A stretch of DNA of 64,000 nucleotides from Struthidea cinerea (GCA_013397865.1 VZTI01000925.1:155273-219272); one strand, 5' to 3'. Positions 13,391 to 26,593 are shown, counted from the first letter of the stretch. Made by a program: numbers and translations. Notes: generated by a model not told the origin, from the sequence alone.

Positions 13391-14220
13391 TCATAGCATC
13401 ATAAAGTGATTTCTATTGGAAGGGACCTTAAAGCCCACCCAGTGCCACCCCTGCCATGGGCAGGGACACCTTCCACTGTCCCAGGCTGCTCCAAGCCCCA
13501 GTGGCCAGCCTGGCCTTGGGCACTGCCAGGGATCCAGGGGCAGCCACAGCTGCTCTGGGCACCCTGTGCCAGGGCCTGCCCACCCTCACAGGCAACAATT
13601 CCTTCCCAATATCCCACCCAGCCCTGCCCTCTGGCACTGGGAAGCCATTCCCTGGGTCCTGTCCCCCCAGCCCTTGTCAATTGTCTCTCTCCATCTTTCC
13701 TGCAGCTCCTTCAGGCCCTGCAAGGCCACACTGAGGTCACCCCAAAGCTTCTCCTCTCCAGGCTGAGCAATCGCAGCTCTCGCAGCCTTTCCTTCCAGCA
13801 GAGCTGCTCCATCCCTCTGCTCCTGCTGCTGCCTCCTCTGGGCTCTCTGCAGCAGCTCCAGCTCCTTCCTGTGCTGGGCCCCAGCGCTGGGGCAGCTCTG
13901 CAGGTGGGGTCTCAGCTGAGGGGGCAGAGGGGCAGAATCCCCCCTCCCCTGCTGCCCCCGCTGGGGCTCAGCCCAGGGCAGGGGGCTTTGGGGTCCCAGC
14001 GCTCACGGCCGGGGCAGGGCCAGCTCTGCCCCACAGCTCCCCCGGGGCCTCTCCCGGGGCTGCTCCCTCTGCCCAGCCCCAGCCTGGGCTGATCCCGGGG
14101 CTGCCCTGGCCCAGGGGCAGCTCCAGCACTGGGCCTTGTTCAGCCTCAGGAGATTCCCAGGGGCCGCTTCTGGAGCTTGTCCAGGTTCCACTGCCCCCTC
14201 AGCTCAGTGTCCTCTGCAAA
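13391..14220 (-). mobile_element. Longest CR1 LINE copy, minus strand
   Basis: This copy of about 830 bp reads antisense on the plus strand and starts with the inverted tail TCATAGCATCATAAAG. The 3' half (13391-13890) matches the copy at 24371-24877 with about ten differences in the first 480 bases. The remainder extends the element toward its 5' end through a very GC-rich region (about 13890-14160). In the sense direction near 14150 the decayed end of the CR1 second reading frame (reverse transcriptase protein C-terminus) shows as RLNKAQC. Frameshifts and stops make it non-functional. The 228-codon plus-strand open frame across it is an antisense shadow. Confidence 0.93.
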
Positions 14221-16287
14221 TTAACTCAGACCAGTGAAGGAGTGGACATTCAGGTTCATTTGCTCATTTTACATCCTGTGTTACACAGTGTTTTCACAGC
14301 TTTGGTCAATCCTAACAAACAAATGGACAATTACCTCAGTGTCCAGTATCAACTAAGGCCGGATGGTTCCGTGCTATTCATGAATCAGATGACTTGAGGT
14401 GGAAAGGTGAAATAATGGCACTTTTAATTCAGTAAATGGAATTCTCACCACCCCAGTGCTCACCCCTGCTGCTGAACAGAGATCAGATGAAGGGGTGAAA
14501 AGCCATGTGGACTGGGGGAGGTTGAAAAGATTCCTGCAGCAGGAGATTTTGAAACTGAACTTCATTCTCTTCTGCACCTCCGTTATTGAGAAATGATCCA
14601 TTCTTCCTGTTCCTCTGTGGGCTTTTGGAATGCTGCTCCTGTTTGTAAAGTCTTCAGCTCTGGCTCCATTGTCTGTGAAATCTCTGTGTTCATACACTGG
14701 AAGCAAAGTGCAAAATGGTGAAATTTTTTCGAAGAATACTTTAGCACCTTTAAATCTGCTCATGTCCTTGTCTAATACATCTTAAAGCTTTAATTAAGAA
14801 CATATAGCTAATTCCAGCTTTATTATAAACACAGGAAACCAAATTCTCATCATTAATGTTAAGCTCTAAAAAAAGATCAAAAGGAAGCAGATGTAATGAA
14901 AGTCTTTCTCAAAATCAGAAAACATTTTATTAATCTGTTTTACTGGGTAAGACACAGGTTCTCACCACAGAAGATTAGAAACAAAAAATGTATGAAACTA
15001 CTCAGCTGGACTTTAGCAGGGTTGTTTCCAGAAGTCGGGTTTGCAGGTCACAGAGGAAGCTGTTATTAGCCAGCTGAGTGCATTATTATTAGCATCATTA
15101 ATTGGCATTATCATGTGTAATACTCATGTAAGTTATGTCCAGAGGTGTCTACTCTGAGTTTCCCCAGCCTGTTGCTACCATGATCCATGCTGGGATTCCT
15201 CACCCTGGGTTTCTGTCTGCCTCCGTCTGATGCTTAATAACTTTTAGCATTTGTTTGTGAATGATTACTTCTTGTCTCTCTGTGGAGACGCTACACCAAG
15301 TTTTTATGTGCTGAAGCATTCCTCACTCCCAGTCTGTGCTATACCCGTGGTAAAAGAATATTACGGTAATTATTTTGAATATTATGAGTTTCTCATTATT
15401 GTTATGTTACTTTTCCCATTGCCATTATATTCTTCCCATTATATTTTCAGGATTAAATAAACTGAGCCTACAGTCTTTCTCAATGATCTTCTTGTCAGGT
15501 GAAAGTCCATTCTCACCTCATCAGAAAATGAATATACATGGATGTGTGCTGTACCTACTACTGAATAGATAATTGCTTCCACTCGCCTGACCACTGGATG
15601 AAGTTATTTGCAGAGTTACAGGCAGTTCCTGTGAATGCTGAGCAGAGATTAGAGGTATGACTTTCATTGAAAGGTTGTTTATGGGGAGGCTTGTTCAAAT
15701 CTATTTTTCAGAAGATTTGTCTTTTTAAAATGTCAAATTCAAGAATGTCCTCAGCCTTTGGGCAGACTGCAAACAGTTTGTGGAGTCTCTAAAACTCAGA
15801 GAACTGGTGAAGATGCACATCATTTCTTGAATTCAGTTTCCACACCTTGTTTTGTTTTAAAGACATTTTGAGTTTTGTTGAAACATCCTTTGTTTCAATT
15901 ACTGTATAACCATAATGAAAGCTCCTGTCTGCTCACATCTCTGTTCACTTTGTTGTTCTTTATTCTTCTTGTGCCCTTGGGTGGCTTTCCCCCACGTGGC
16001 CAGATTCATATCAACGCTTGTGATTGAAGCCTGTTTGTTTCTTTGCAGTCCAATGCTCTTTTTGGCTTGGAGTTAAATGACTGGGATTTGAAATCAATCA
16101 GGCTCCTTCTCAGAAGTTGTTCAGCACTGGTTAGGTCACGTTCCTTGTGCATAATAAGGCACTGAACAAGTTAAGGTTAAATGGATTTTTAAATCAATAC
16201 ATACAAACCAAGAGCCAACCAATGTCACAATTTTTCCTTCTTCCCCTTCCTTTTTAGAACAAATACTGATGAGAAGCATTTCAATAA
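14221..16287. other. Unique AT-rich DNA, no gene seen
   Basis: About 2.1 kb without recognised repeats. A stretch at about 15040-15135 has repeated TTATTAG and TAATTGG motifs and could be a conserved non-coding element. This is a guess from composition only. Confidence 0.4.
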
Positions 16288-16418
16288 CAACCCTTTCCAT
16301 GGAGAAATTCTTCCTGACATCCAACCTGACCCTCTGCTGGCACAGCTTGAGGCTGTTTCCTTTTGTCCTGTCCATTGTTTCCTGGGAAGAGCCCAGACTT
16401 CACCTGGCTCCATCCTCT
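16288..16418 (-). mobile_element. Older CR1 LINE internal fragment
   Basis: The blocks CCCTTTCCATGGAGAAATTC, CATCCAACCTGACCCTCTGC and GCTTGAGGCTGTTTCC match the reverse complement of the CR1 region just upstream of the 3' end. The same region is seen in the cleaner copy at 45045-45314. The CR1 3' tail is missing, so this is an internal fragment of about 130 bp and more diverged than most others here. Confidence 0.75.
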
Positions 16419-18440
16419 ATGACTTTTTAATTATTTTAACTTCAGGTTTGTTCAGAAACAATCGTTGGCTGAAGCACAACATCAGCACAAAGTGAATTTG
16501 GTGCCCATGAAATAATTAAAAGTAAAATAATGTCGGCTGAGGCATTTTACTTAGAGAAGTAAAATAATTCCCAAGATTACTGCACTTAACTTTATTTTCT
16601 AATACTCAGTGTAGACAGTTCCAACTGTGTTGATTTGCTGCCAGCAGTGTTTTTGCCATTTCAGCATCTGGAAGCCTTGCTGTTAAATAATCAATATTTA
16701 TTATTAAAAATGGAGAAACATTTACTAAACTTTCCTTGGGGATTTTCCTGACATACCTTTGACATCCCTTTGTTAATGAAAACTCCCTGGACTGTTTTCA
16801 AAATTTTTCAGCCTATTTGCAGAAAGGGAAAGGCCAGGAGAAGAGGCATTTCTAGTTCCAAACTTCTCAGCATCAACCAGATAGAATAAATAGTGCTTAG
16901 CAAGTAAAAAAAGTTGAGTTTAGCATAAGATATTATAGTATTACTTCTCTTAATGTACTTCGACTTTTTTTTTGTTGTGATCAAAGGAACTGAGGACTGC
17001 TCCAATGCCAATGGAAGTTCATGGGAAAAATACCATTTCCCTTTTTAATGGCTGTAAGTTTCATAAGTGATATTTTTTTTGCTCCAAAACACACTGAGTG
17101 CTTCTGAGTTTTTCTCTGTTCTTTGTTGAAGATTAATAAACTCTTTAAACATTTCTAGATGCAATCTGATATTTCATAGGCTGGTATTAAGGGACTTGTC
17201 ATTCCTTCAAATTTCACAATGCAAGTGAAACATTCCATCTTTTCATCTTTTTCCATGAATAAAAAGATTTTGTTTATTAAAAAGAAGAAGGATCATATTC
17301 TAGACATCTCTTATCCAGGGCAGATTGGTGACTTTTTAGTGTCACATGAATACTAATATGAGATTTTGTAAAACCTTTTTCCAAAATGTTAGTATGTGCA
17401 GTGTCCATTTCTTTTTTAAAACTGGAAAAATATGGATTTTCTGCGTAGTCGAAGGGGACACATAGAGTATCCCAGTGGCTTTCTGTGAGACTATTTTGGC
17501 TATCCAGTTAAATATGTCATTGTGTTTGGGCGAATTCTGGGCTTGATTTTATTTATCGGGAAAAAATATATGTAATAGACAGTGCTTTAACCCATGAAAA
17601 ACTCCTTTTTGCAGTCTAGGTTTCTCTCCTTGTATGTTGTTTATAATTATTTGAATAAAAGTAATTTCCTATATACAGATACAGATTTAAGGAGCTGAAT
17701 TTGTAATGTATGTGAATCAACACTTAGACTTGCTCTGTCTTTTACGTCTTGTAGTGCTGAGACTCCCAAAGAATCCCATTTTCATCCTTAAAGAAAGGTA
17801 ATTTAGATAAATGAAGTACAGCTAGACATGGAGTAGGTCGCATATGTGGAATTCTTGAATAAGTTCCTCATTAAACCAAGCCCTTTCAGCTCATGATTTT
17901 GAAACCAGCTTTCCCTTTATTTTTCCCACTTTGCTCAGGTAAAGTTCTGTGCTGCTATCTGCAGGAAGCAAGCCATGGCGGGATTAAGGAATGTGGAATT
18001 CTAAGGAACCAACTGAAGATGGAGCTAAGTGAAGTATGAGGAATGGCTTTGTGTCCCTGCTAAATGTGGAGGGATCCCACCAACTGATACTTTACATGCT
18101 TTGGCTTCCCTTTGCAAGGAGAGTTTTTAAGGTGAGCAATGTGGCCTTTGCTGTAAATCGGAGAGAAATAAGGTCAAAATGTGGGATTGTGTATTTACTA
18201 GAAATCCAAAGGGTTTAGTAACTTTACTGGGACATGAAACTTTAAGAATTTTACTGACTCTCCAGTGATCAAGATGACCTGTAAGTCAGTCTTGCGGAAC
18301 TATCCAGCTCAGGCGTGAATTTTGCCCATCTGCGCTGTCATGTGGCAGCTGATGGATTTTGAAGAAAATCCATGATGATATTTTAGTTAGCTCTTGAAAG
18401 GAAATCAATTATGGAGCTCAGTTTTGGGGGCAGAGTATTT
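16419..18440. other. Unique AT-rich DNA, no gene seen
   Basis: About 2 kb of non-repetitive sequence. Open frames do not exceed about 67 codons and none has a recognisable domain. Confidence 0.45.
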
Positions 18441-18628
18441 TCATAGGATCATCACAGAATCATAAAATGGTTTGGGCAGGAAGGGACCTTAAAATTCATC
18501 CAGTGCCACCCCTGCCATGGGCAGGGACACCTTCCACTGTCCCAGGCTGCTCCAAGCCCCAGTGTCCAACCTGGCCTTGGACACTGCCAGGGATCCAGGG
18601 GCAGCCACAGCTGCTCTGGGCATCCTGG
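18441..18628 (-). mobile_element. CR1 LINE, 5'-truncated, minus strand
   Basis: An inverted tail (TCATAGGATCATCACAGAAT) leads into the reverse complement of the young-lineage 3' end, with blocks AGTGCCACCCCTGCCATGGG and CACAGCTGCTCTGGGCA. The copy breaks off at about 18628 by 5' truncation. Confidence 0.9.
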
Positions 18629-21600
18629 ACATTTTGCAGTGCCCTTGTATCTATGGAGATACTTCTTTATTTTTGAAAGAGAAGAGGAAGAATTCAAATA
18701 CCAACTGGTTTAGTTGGGTATTCGGTTGCCTTCACATGTGACCAATGGTGGTGAGTTTTCTTCAGAATTAAGGTTCTGATTAGAGGGGTCTGGCTGGCCA
18801 AGCAGGTCAGTTAGGGCAGCGTAAAACCCCATTTTGAGTTGTAAAGCTTCAGCAAATCCTCTTCATGGATGGGAAACATGATTACTGGAGAAGTATTTTG
18901 CAGTTTTTTTTAAATACTTCAGTATAGGAACACCTGCTGCCTCCCTTCCCAGTCACGGGTGTACAATGCTGGAATTAACCACTCTCAGGCTAAATCCTCT
19001 AGTCACAATCTTCTCTTTTAAAACTGTGCAATCCCAACTGAATTTGTCACGAGCAGGAAAATTTCCTTTGGGAGCTCCTGCTAATTCAAGTGACTCAAAA
19101 CAACTCATTCAAAACAATTGTAGTGTTTATTCACCCAGAAGAACACAGGAAGGCCCATTCCTCTGAGAGCTACATTAACTTTCCCAGTTTTCTGAAAGTT
19201 TGAGAAGCTCAAGCTTGACCCAAATACCTTGAGTTCAGAGCCAGGAGACACAGCAGCTCTCTGTATCCATAAAGTTTCCTGGGATATGGCTGTGCATTCA
19301 CTCATCCCAGTTTGGGGTTGCTCTGCCCAAGAGGCTGATATCCCTGAGAGATGAACCACAATCAGTTTCTGCCAAATTTGTCAAAAATAGCATTATTTAG
19401 TTTAAGAAAGTCAACAATGGTTGAAAAAAAAAGTGATCAGTTTTAGTTTCTTATCAGGTTCTTTGTTAGCAGCTTAAATTTAGATTTAGGAGTGAAAAAA
19501 CATTTTAGACACAGGATTTAATCTACTATGATTACTGTAATTATGTTTATTTTAGTGAGGAGAAGGCAGAGGCTTATGTCAGGATACTTTTCACTTATTT
19601 TAATTAGAAAGTGCTGAAACACTTTGAGGCATTTTTGTTGCACCTTAGTGTAATATAAGGGCTTAGATAAAAGCAAATGTTGTGGTTTGCTGTTCTCCCA
19701 GAGTTCACAGACTTTAGGACACGTGGGTGTGTGTCCATTCGGGAGTCCCTGCTGCAGTTTGTGCTCTCTTAGGAAGTCAGGGCCCCTCCTGTCTGGCAAT
19801 TCCAGTATTTCCGGGGTTGGAGTCACCCTGACAGCTGTGCCATGCCATCAATCCATCCACTGCTGCCACGTGGATTTTGTGTCATCCTTCATATACATCC
19901 TCTGACTCCACTATTACACTTAATTGCTTTATTTTATTTGATTTTTCAACCCTAAAGTATCAAAGGTGCCAAATTTCAAAACATGACTGACAGTACCAAG
20001 TGTAAACTCTTTAAAAATATTGCTTCTTCTAGAGAGCTTCTTTTTGATGTTAAATCTTGCACCACCCACCAGCTGCTTTTCTTTCTCATTTTAGCTAAGA
20101 TCAACATTATTTAAAAGGCAGTGCTTTTAAAGTTTGGGAATGAAAAACAATTTCATTTTATCATTTTCTATTTTTTTTAATTAAAAAAAAAGAGGTGCTT
20201 ATCCTTTCTCCTGTCTTCCACACACAAGTCTGGTGCTAGATATCGGCAGGAAAATGAGATTTCAAAGATGTTGCAGCCAGACTTACTCTCTGGAAAAAAA
20301 AAATATATATTTTCTATGTTAGTGGTGGATTTGTTTAAGTAAACTTGATAAAAGCTGGAATTGGTGACAAGATGATTTAATACAACCCTTGCTAACAAGT
20401 TGCAGCCATTACCAGTGTGTCAAAACAACATTGCCAGAGGCACTCTGGCATCAGGCTGGACTGGTAACTGCAGTGCACTGAAGCAGCTTCTTGGCAGCTA
20501 TTTTATTGCTGAGTGCTGCTGAGTAAAGGCAGCTTCAGTTACTCTTTTCCTTCCCTCCAGACACTTTCATTCACATACCCTTTTATTTTTGCTCACAGAT
20601 AGAAAGGTAAAGATTTTAAAAGTAATAAAAAATGAAAATGTAGAAGCCTATGTCTTGACTAGATGTGAACTGGAATTTTAGAATTATTTTTTCTTCTACA
20701 ATTTGCTTGCTGTGTCTGTGTTGTGATCTGCAGCTCAGCTGCGCTTGGCAGCTCAGGAATTTTTGGATATTTGCCCTTTGTCCACTTCCTTCAGGAGATC
20801 TGTCTATGATCAAAAAGCTTAGCACTGCTGTGGGAATGAATATTCCTGTCATTTCAATAGAAATAAAGTGACATTTGCTGAGAGATATATATGGAAATAT
20901 ATTTTTATGAGTAATGCTGGACTTGAAATTTATTCCCTTGATTTTAGAAACCTGTTGGACTAGAACACAAACGCTATGCAAAACCTTCAATTTTGATTTG
21001 AAATAAAAGTGCCATTAGATTTTAAACTGTAGTTTGTCCTTTCCCATTTCTGTTCAGGGTGTTGATATCATGTCCAAAGATTTCTCCTGTAAGCAAAGAT
21101 GTGCAATTGAAACTTATAGCTATCCAGTGCTCATGGAGAATGCGTTCTGAAACAGTTGCAAGCTTTACATTAGGTTTTCAAATTATAACAGATTTCGCTT
21201 CAAAGGTGTGATGCCAAATTTTACTCACAAAATGTGCTATTTTGATTACTTTTTTCTTTTTTTTAATTGGGGTTTTTATTGTTTTACATATCTTTTGTAT
21301 AGGCAAACGTGGGGGAGAGAATTGTGTAAAATGAGATGGGAATTTGTGTGTGCTGGAGCTGGAAGCTCAAAACCTGAAGCCCTGAGGTTCCTGACAGGAG
21401 GATTTGCTCATGTTCTCACCCCTGGAAGGGCACAGAATGGAGAGTAGTGGATTTTGGGAGCATGTCTGTGTGCTTGTGTTGACAACTGCTGCTCACAGTG
21501 CTCCAGCCCTTGCTTCTGCTGAGCTGCAGCAGTGGGAAATATATATATATAGGGTTGTTTGAAGTGCTTAACTCATCAGAGCTGCTTCCCAAAACTGAGC

Positions 21601-21868
21601 ACAGCTGCTCTTGAGCTGTGTTTGTGCACGGTGTGGTGTGGCTGCCTGAGCACAGGTGCCCGGTGCTGATTTGGAAGCACCAGTGTAACCAGGACATCCA
21701 GAGTAGCCACAGCAGATGCAGGGTGGGTGAATCATCAGCTGGATATTTATGCACCAAGGAGTTGCTGGATACCTGCTTTAGTAATCTCAATTATTTATCA
21801 AAACCCATTCAGAACTAACTGAGCAATGTGCATTGGACAGGTCTGTAAAGTATAACTCTTTATAGTCA
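18629..21868. other. Unique AT-rich DNA, no gene seen
   Basis: About 3.2 kb. Simple tracts include a T8-AATT-A9 run at about 20171-20191 and an (AT)n run at about 21539-21551. The open frames at 20616-20990 and 21416-21790 (both minus, 124 codons) show no domain and no splice support. Confidence 0.45.
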
Positions 21869-22367
21869 CCAAGGGCTGTGTCCAGTTCTGGCCTCTCACT
21901 TCTAGAGAGACCCTTGGGGGCTGGAGCGTGTCCAGGGCAGGGAACGGAGCTGGGAAGGGGCTGGAGCCCCAGGAGCGGCTGAGGGAGCTGGGAAAGGGGC
22001 TCAGCCGGGAGAAAAGGAGGCTCAGGGGGGACCTTGTGGCTCTGCACAACTCCCTGACAGGAGGGGGCAGCCGGGGGGGTCGGGCTCTGCTCCCAGGGAA
22101 CAGGGACAGGAGGAGAGGGAACGGCCTCAGGCTGGGCCAGGGGAGGCTCAGGTTGGACACCAGCAGGAATTTCTCCATGGAAAGGGTGCTCAGGCCTTGG
22201 CAGGGGCTGCCCAGGGAGGTTTGGAGTCCCCATCCCTGGAGGTGTCCAAGGAAGGGCTGGAGGTGGCACTCAGAGGTCTGGGCTGGGGACAAGGTGGGGA
22301 TTGGGCACAGCTTGGACTCGATGGTCCTGGAAAACTTTTCCAGGCTGAATCATTCCAGGATTCTGTG
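21869..22367 (+). mobile_element. CR1 LINE with recognisable ORF2 C-terminal remnant
   Basis: About 500 bp of CR1 of the second lineage. Decayed translation of the CR1 ORF2 C-terminus is visible: REKRRLRGDL near 22010 and GQGRLRLDTSRNFSMERVL near 22140-22190 in one frame, then LESPSLEVSKEGLEVAL near 22215-22270 in another. The frame is therefore broken between them. The end has GGCTGAATCATTCC followed by TTCTGTG at 22361-22367. This is a dead 5'-truncated copy. Confidence 0.92.
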
Positions 22368-23617
22368 TTACCTCAGTGGAGTGAATGCAAAATCCATGAG
22401 GAAATGAAGTCACAGAGGAAACACTGCAGCAAACACAGGGCAACTTCTGTTTTGTGCAGGTGGACAGGCCTTTGTGTTTAAATTGTAGGGACACCGGTAA
22501 TAACTGATGTGTGGCTCCGGATGTTGCATCAGTTGTCACAGATTTAAAGAGAACTCTTGATATTGTCAAAGGGCTTAATCATCTTCATTTTCCCTTCTCT
22601 TTACTGTTTATGTCAAAATATGACATACTATTTATGTCCCATTTCAACACTGCACTACACATTTGTGTCCTAAAGTTTAATAGATGTGCAATCCCAGAGC
22701 CAAATGCAAAAGAGGTGTCAATTCTGTGGTGTATAAAAACTCCCAAAAAGATATAAAATGGGCTCTTTACTTGTACTCTTGACTTATCCATTCAAGCATT
22801 TTAACTGGCAGAATCCTTCTAATCCCCTGACAGCACCTGGAGGGGTGCTGGTAGAACACCAAAGGGGTGGTGGGAGGATATGACATATGACACTGGGGCA
22901 GGATCTGAACTCAGACAAATGAAATCTGTCAGCCAGCTCCTCAAAGCCTGCCACAGTTCTTATCACTGCTTGGTTGAGCTGGCTTGATACACAGACTTAT
23001 TGTATTATTCAGCTGGTTTGATTTTCCTTTTTATGACAACCTTACCCTGGAGACCATCCATCTCTTTGCAGTGTTGGAGAATGACTCTAACTGAATGATA
23101 TTTCAATATAATTTATAATCCTATACTGTAAACAGAAGTGATGGTTGCTGCTAACCACTGTGAAGAATTCCAATAGGTACAGTTGGACTTTGGTTTTCTT
23201 GGAGAGTTGGAAATACTTTCGAATTGGGAAATTTTTCATAGCTTAGGTTAGTAAGTCTTATAGCAGAAGAGCTGAAATACTCTGCAAAAGACAGGAATTT
23301 TTTCCATATATGCTCTGGCAATTAATGCTGCATGTGAACAACTACAGCTGCAACAAATTATTTGCCAAAAATTCAAATGGTAGCTATTACCAGCTTTCAG
23401 CTTAAAAACACAACCATGATCAGGCATCCCGAGAGGAACGTCCCCCACACTGTGCCCATTCACTGTCGAGTAATTTCAGTTTTCACTCCTCCCCATGAGC
23501 AACACCCCATTTTTGCTCTGACTTCCTTTGGGTCAGACCAATAGAAATAATGATGAATTTGATTGATCCATATTTTTAACCACACAGCCTAAATAACAGG
23601 TTTAGTACTGATATAAG
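22368..23617. other. Unique DNA, no gene seen
   Basis: About 1.25 kb with no recognised element. Open frames are 60-99 codons, and the longest overlaps the preceding CR1. Confidence 0.45.
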
Positions 23618-23779
23618 CTGTGGCTGCCCCATCCCTGGCAGTGTCCAAGGCCAGGTTGGACAGGGCTTGGAGCACCCTGGGGTAGTGGAAGGTGTCCCTG
23701 CCCATGGCACAGGATGGAATGAGATGACCTTTAAAGTCCCTTCCAAGTCAAACCAATCTGTGGGACTTGGATTCTGTGA
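23618..23779 (+). mobile_element. CR1 LINE, diverged short copy
   Basis: The blocks CCCTGGCAGTGTCCAAGGCC, GGAAGGTGTCCCTGCCCATG and AAAGTCCCTTCCAAG end in GGATTCTGTG. The copy lacks the short block seen elsewhere between GGTTGG and GGGGCTTGG and carries more substitutions than its neighbours, so it is probably older. Confidence 0.87.
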
Positions 23780-24370
23780 AACAATGAAAAATAAATTTTA
23801 GCATGTGGAGTTTTGTTTTACCATGATTGTTCAAGTTTCAAAATATTTTTGAGATATACCATATAAATATTTTTTTTAATGAAGCAGCCTGCACTTCAGT
23901 GGTTTATTTTTCATTTAAATAATATAGTTACATGTGTAAAGTACAAAGAGAGGCAATGCACAAAGGCTGTACCTGGAATAGAAATGTACAATATAACTCA
24001 ATAGTAATCCTATTAAGTAACTCTATTTGCTGATGCAATACAAGGCAAGTCAAGAAAGCACAGTCTTTTTTGTACACATGTCAAATGGCTCTATAATATT
24101 TCAAATGATGACAACTGGCATTGTTCTCTGACAAGCAAACAAAGCAACTATTTCCGTGTTTGATCCACTTTTTTTATTGTGACTATGTGAAATGACATAC
24201 TGCATCAAACATTTACATAAAAAACAAGGGAAAAGGGTTTTTTCTATTCTACATTCAAATGAACTAACAGGTGCTGGCACATTCGCAGGTACCAACAGCT
24301 AATCAACAAACACTGGAAACAACTCAGATCATCCCCTTGCCCAAATCTGGGAGTTTTTAGTGACCAAAAT
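23780..24370. other. AT-rich spacer, no gene seen
   Basis: About 590 bp between two plus-strand CR1 copies, AT-rich, with nothing recognised. Confidence 0.5.
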
Positions 24371-24877
24371 GCTGCCTCCAGCGCTGGGGCCCAGCACAGG
24401 AAGGAGCTGGAGCTGCTGCAGAGAGCCCAGAGGAGGCAGCAGCAGGAGCAGAGGGATGGAGCAGCTCTGCTGGCAGGAAAGGCTGCGAGAGCTGCGATCG
24501 CTCAGCCTGGAGAGGAGAAGCTTTGGGGTGACCTCAGTGTGGCCTTGCAGGGCCTGAAGGAGCTGCAGGAAAGATGGAGAGAGACAATTGACAAGGGCTG
24601 GAGGGCCAGGACCCAGGGAATGGCTTCCCAGTGCCAGAGGGCAGGGCTGGATGGGATCTTGGGAAGGAATTGTTCCCTGTGAGGGTGGGCAGGCCCTGGC
24701 ACAGGGTGCCCAGAGCAGCTGTGGCTGCCCCTGGATCCCTGGCAGTGCCCAAGGCCAGGTTGGCCATTGGGGCTTGGAGCAGCCTGGGACAGTGGAAGGT
24801 GTCCCTGCCCATGGCAGGGGTGGCACTGGATGGGCTTTAAGGTCCCTTCCAACCCAAACCATGCTATGATTCCGTGG
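24371..24877 (+). mobile_element. CR1 LINE, about 507 bp, young
   Basis: A clean young-lineage copy. The sense frame shows the ORF2 C-terminal remnant ERLRELRSLSLERRSFG near 24480-24530. The rest is the standard 3' region ending at ATGCTATGATTCCGTGG, a mutated 8-base tail. It is nearly identical to the inverted copy at 13391-13890. The minus-strand open frame of 177 codons is an antisense shadow. Confidence 0.93.
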
Positions 24878-26435
24878 AAGGTGAGAGCTGTATGTATTTT
24901 CTAATGCATGTTTTCTTTATCTTGGTTTAGCTAACACAAGCACCCCCAAACCCATATATTTCCTCAAAGACCCCATTCAAAGCTCTTTGCCCACAAGCTG
25001 TTCTCGTGTGTTAAGCACCCATATGTCACTTAGCTCATGCTGTAATTAGAGAACAAGAATTAACAATGTTCCTAAATGTTGGATTTCTCTGATTTAGAAG
25101 ACTGAAGTGCTGCTGAGAGATTTCTGAGGAAAAGATAGTCATGGAATGCTACAAGATGATATTCCAGCATCACTCTCAGTAGGTTGTGAGCTGATGCCAG
25201 TCCGGTTCTGAGCAGTTAACTCACTGAGACTCACAAACGAGAGAGATCTCTTGATTATTTGACATTAATTTGTATTTGGATGGCAAAGCTCAGCTGTTAG
25301 TACCTGCTTCCTGCTCATGCATTTGCCTGGTCAGCGTAAATCTTCCTTACAGCCTTCCTACAAGACCTTTTGTAGTTTTATTCTGGATTTTTGCTCTGAA
25401 TTCAGTCAGTGCCAGCTACATGTAGACTTCAGCAAGATTGTGTTCAGAGATAAAATAATTAATTAGCAAAGCAGAGACAAAATCAACAAAGCTGACAATT
25501 CCCTAAAGATGATGATTCAGATTCAATCTCTTCCCTTACTCTGCCTTAGACTAACTTTTGAGCCAACAATAAAATCCAACCAATATTTCATCTACCCACA
25601 GTTTAAAAATTTTACCTCTCTATTTTCCTTTGCTTTTCAAAGACATCCCTGAAACAAAATGGGGCCATTTCTCGTTGCAAATCAAAATCAATTAAACCCC
25701 TGAAGTTCTACAATTGATGAGGAAAAAGTGGCAAGTTTTAGTTTTAATTTGATCTGCATAATTTTTCTTAGTTTTTATTGCCTGGTTCAGTACCTGAATC
25801 AAAAAATAAATTATTCAAAGAGCTCTAATGATACTCTCCTTCAGAACTAAGATTAAGCCATAGTGATCCCTGAAGAGCAACTAACAACTGCACTGCCCAG
25901 GAGTGGGAGTAAGCCTCTCAAAATTGGGTATTATTAGAGAAAATAATCTGTTGAAGGGACACGCCCCGTGGCTACTCTGTCTGGAGAAGAAAATCTGTAT
26001 AAAAATAAAAATAACTGTATTGCTTCTCAGCTGGAACTTATCAAAGGGAAAGTCTGTGTATTTTGTCTTTTCCATACAAATTCACATATCATAAAACACC
26101 CCTTCTGAGGAAAACTGTTTGCATCTTGTCTGGGAGCACTGGTGCATTCTTGCATAAGCATTCCACACTTGTGAACAAGCAGCAGCTTCTACAGCCTGGA
26201 GTGGCATCACAGCAGGATGTGTGCAAAATGCAGCAAATAAATCCAAGTTTATGTCAGGTTTGGGAGCCTTTTCAGGCACTGTTTTATTGCTGCCATGGCT
26301 TTATCTGTGGAACATATCTGAAACTGTTAAATCACTTGATATGTATGGAAGACGATCATGTAAAGAGCTGCTTTATACAGGATGTTGTAGGGAGGGCATT
26401 GAGCATGTCAGGAATATTTGAGACAAGGACAGGAC
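24878..26435. other. Unique AT-rich DNA, no gene seen
   Basis: About 1.6 kb. The 160-codon plus-strand frame at 26063-26545 runs straight into the next CR1 and is not supported as a gene. Confidence 0.45.
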
Positions 26436-26593
26436 TTGCCCCTGGATCCCTGGCAGTGTCCAAAGCCAGGCTGGACACTGGGGCTTGGAGCAGCCTGGGA
26501 CAGTGGAAGGTGTCCCTGCCCATGGCAGGGGCTGGAACTGGATGAACTTTAAGGTCCCTTCCAACCCAAGCCATTCTGGGATTCTCTGATTCT
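26436..26593 (+). mobile_element. CR1 LINE, 5'-truncated
   Basis: A short young-lineage copy. It starts at CCCCTGGATCCCTGGCAGTG and ends in AAGCCATTCTGGGATTCTCT, a slightly mutated form of the ATTCTGTG tail. Confidence 0.9.

Noticed and set aside
13406..14092. 228-codon plus-strand open frame
   Set aside because: It is the antisense strand of the long CR1 copy. The same peptide pattern recurs at every CR1 of this lineage in the window.
24329..24862. 177-codon minus-strand open frame
   Set aside because: Antisense of the plus-strand CR1 at 24371-24877.
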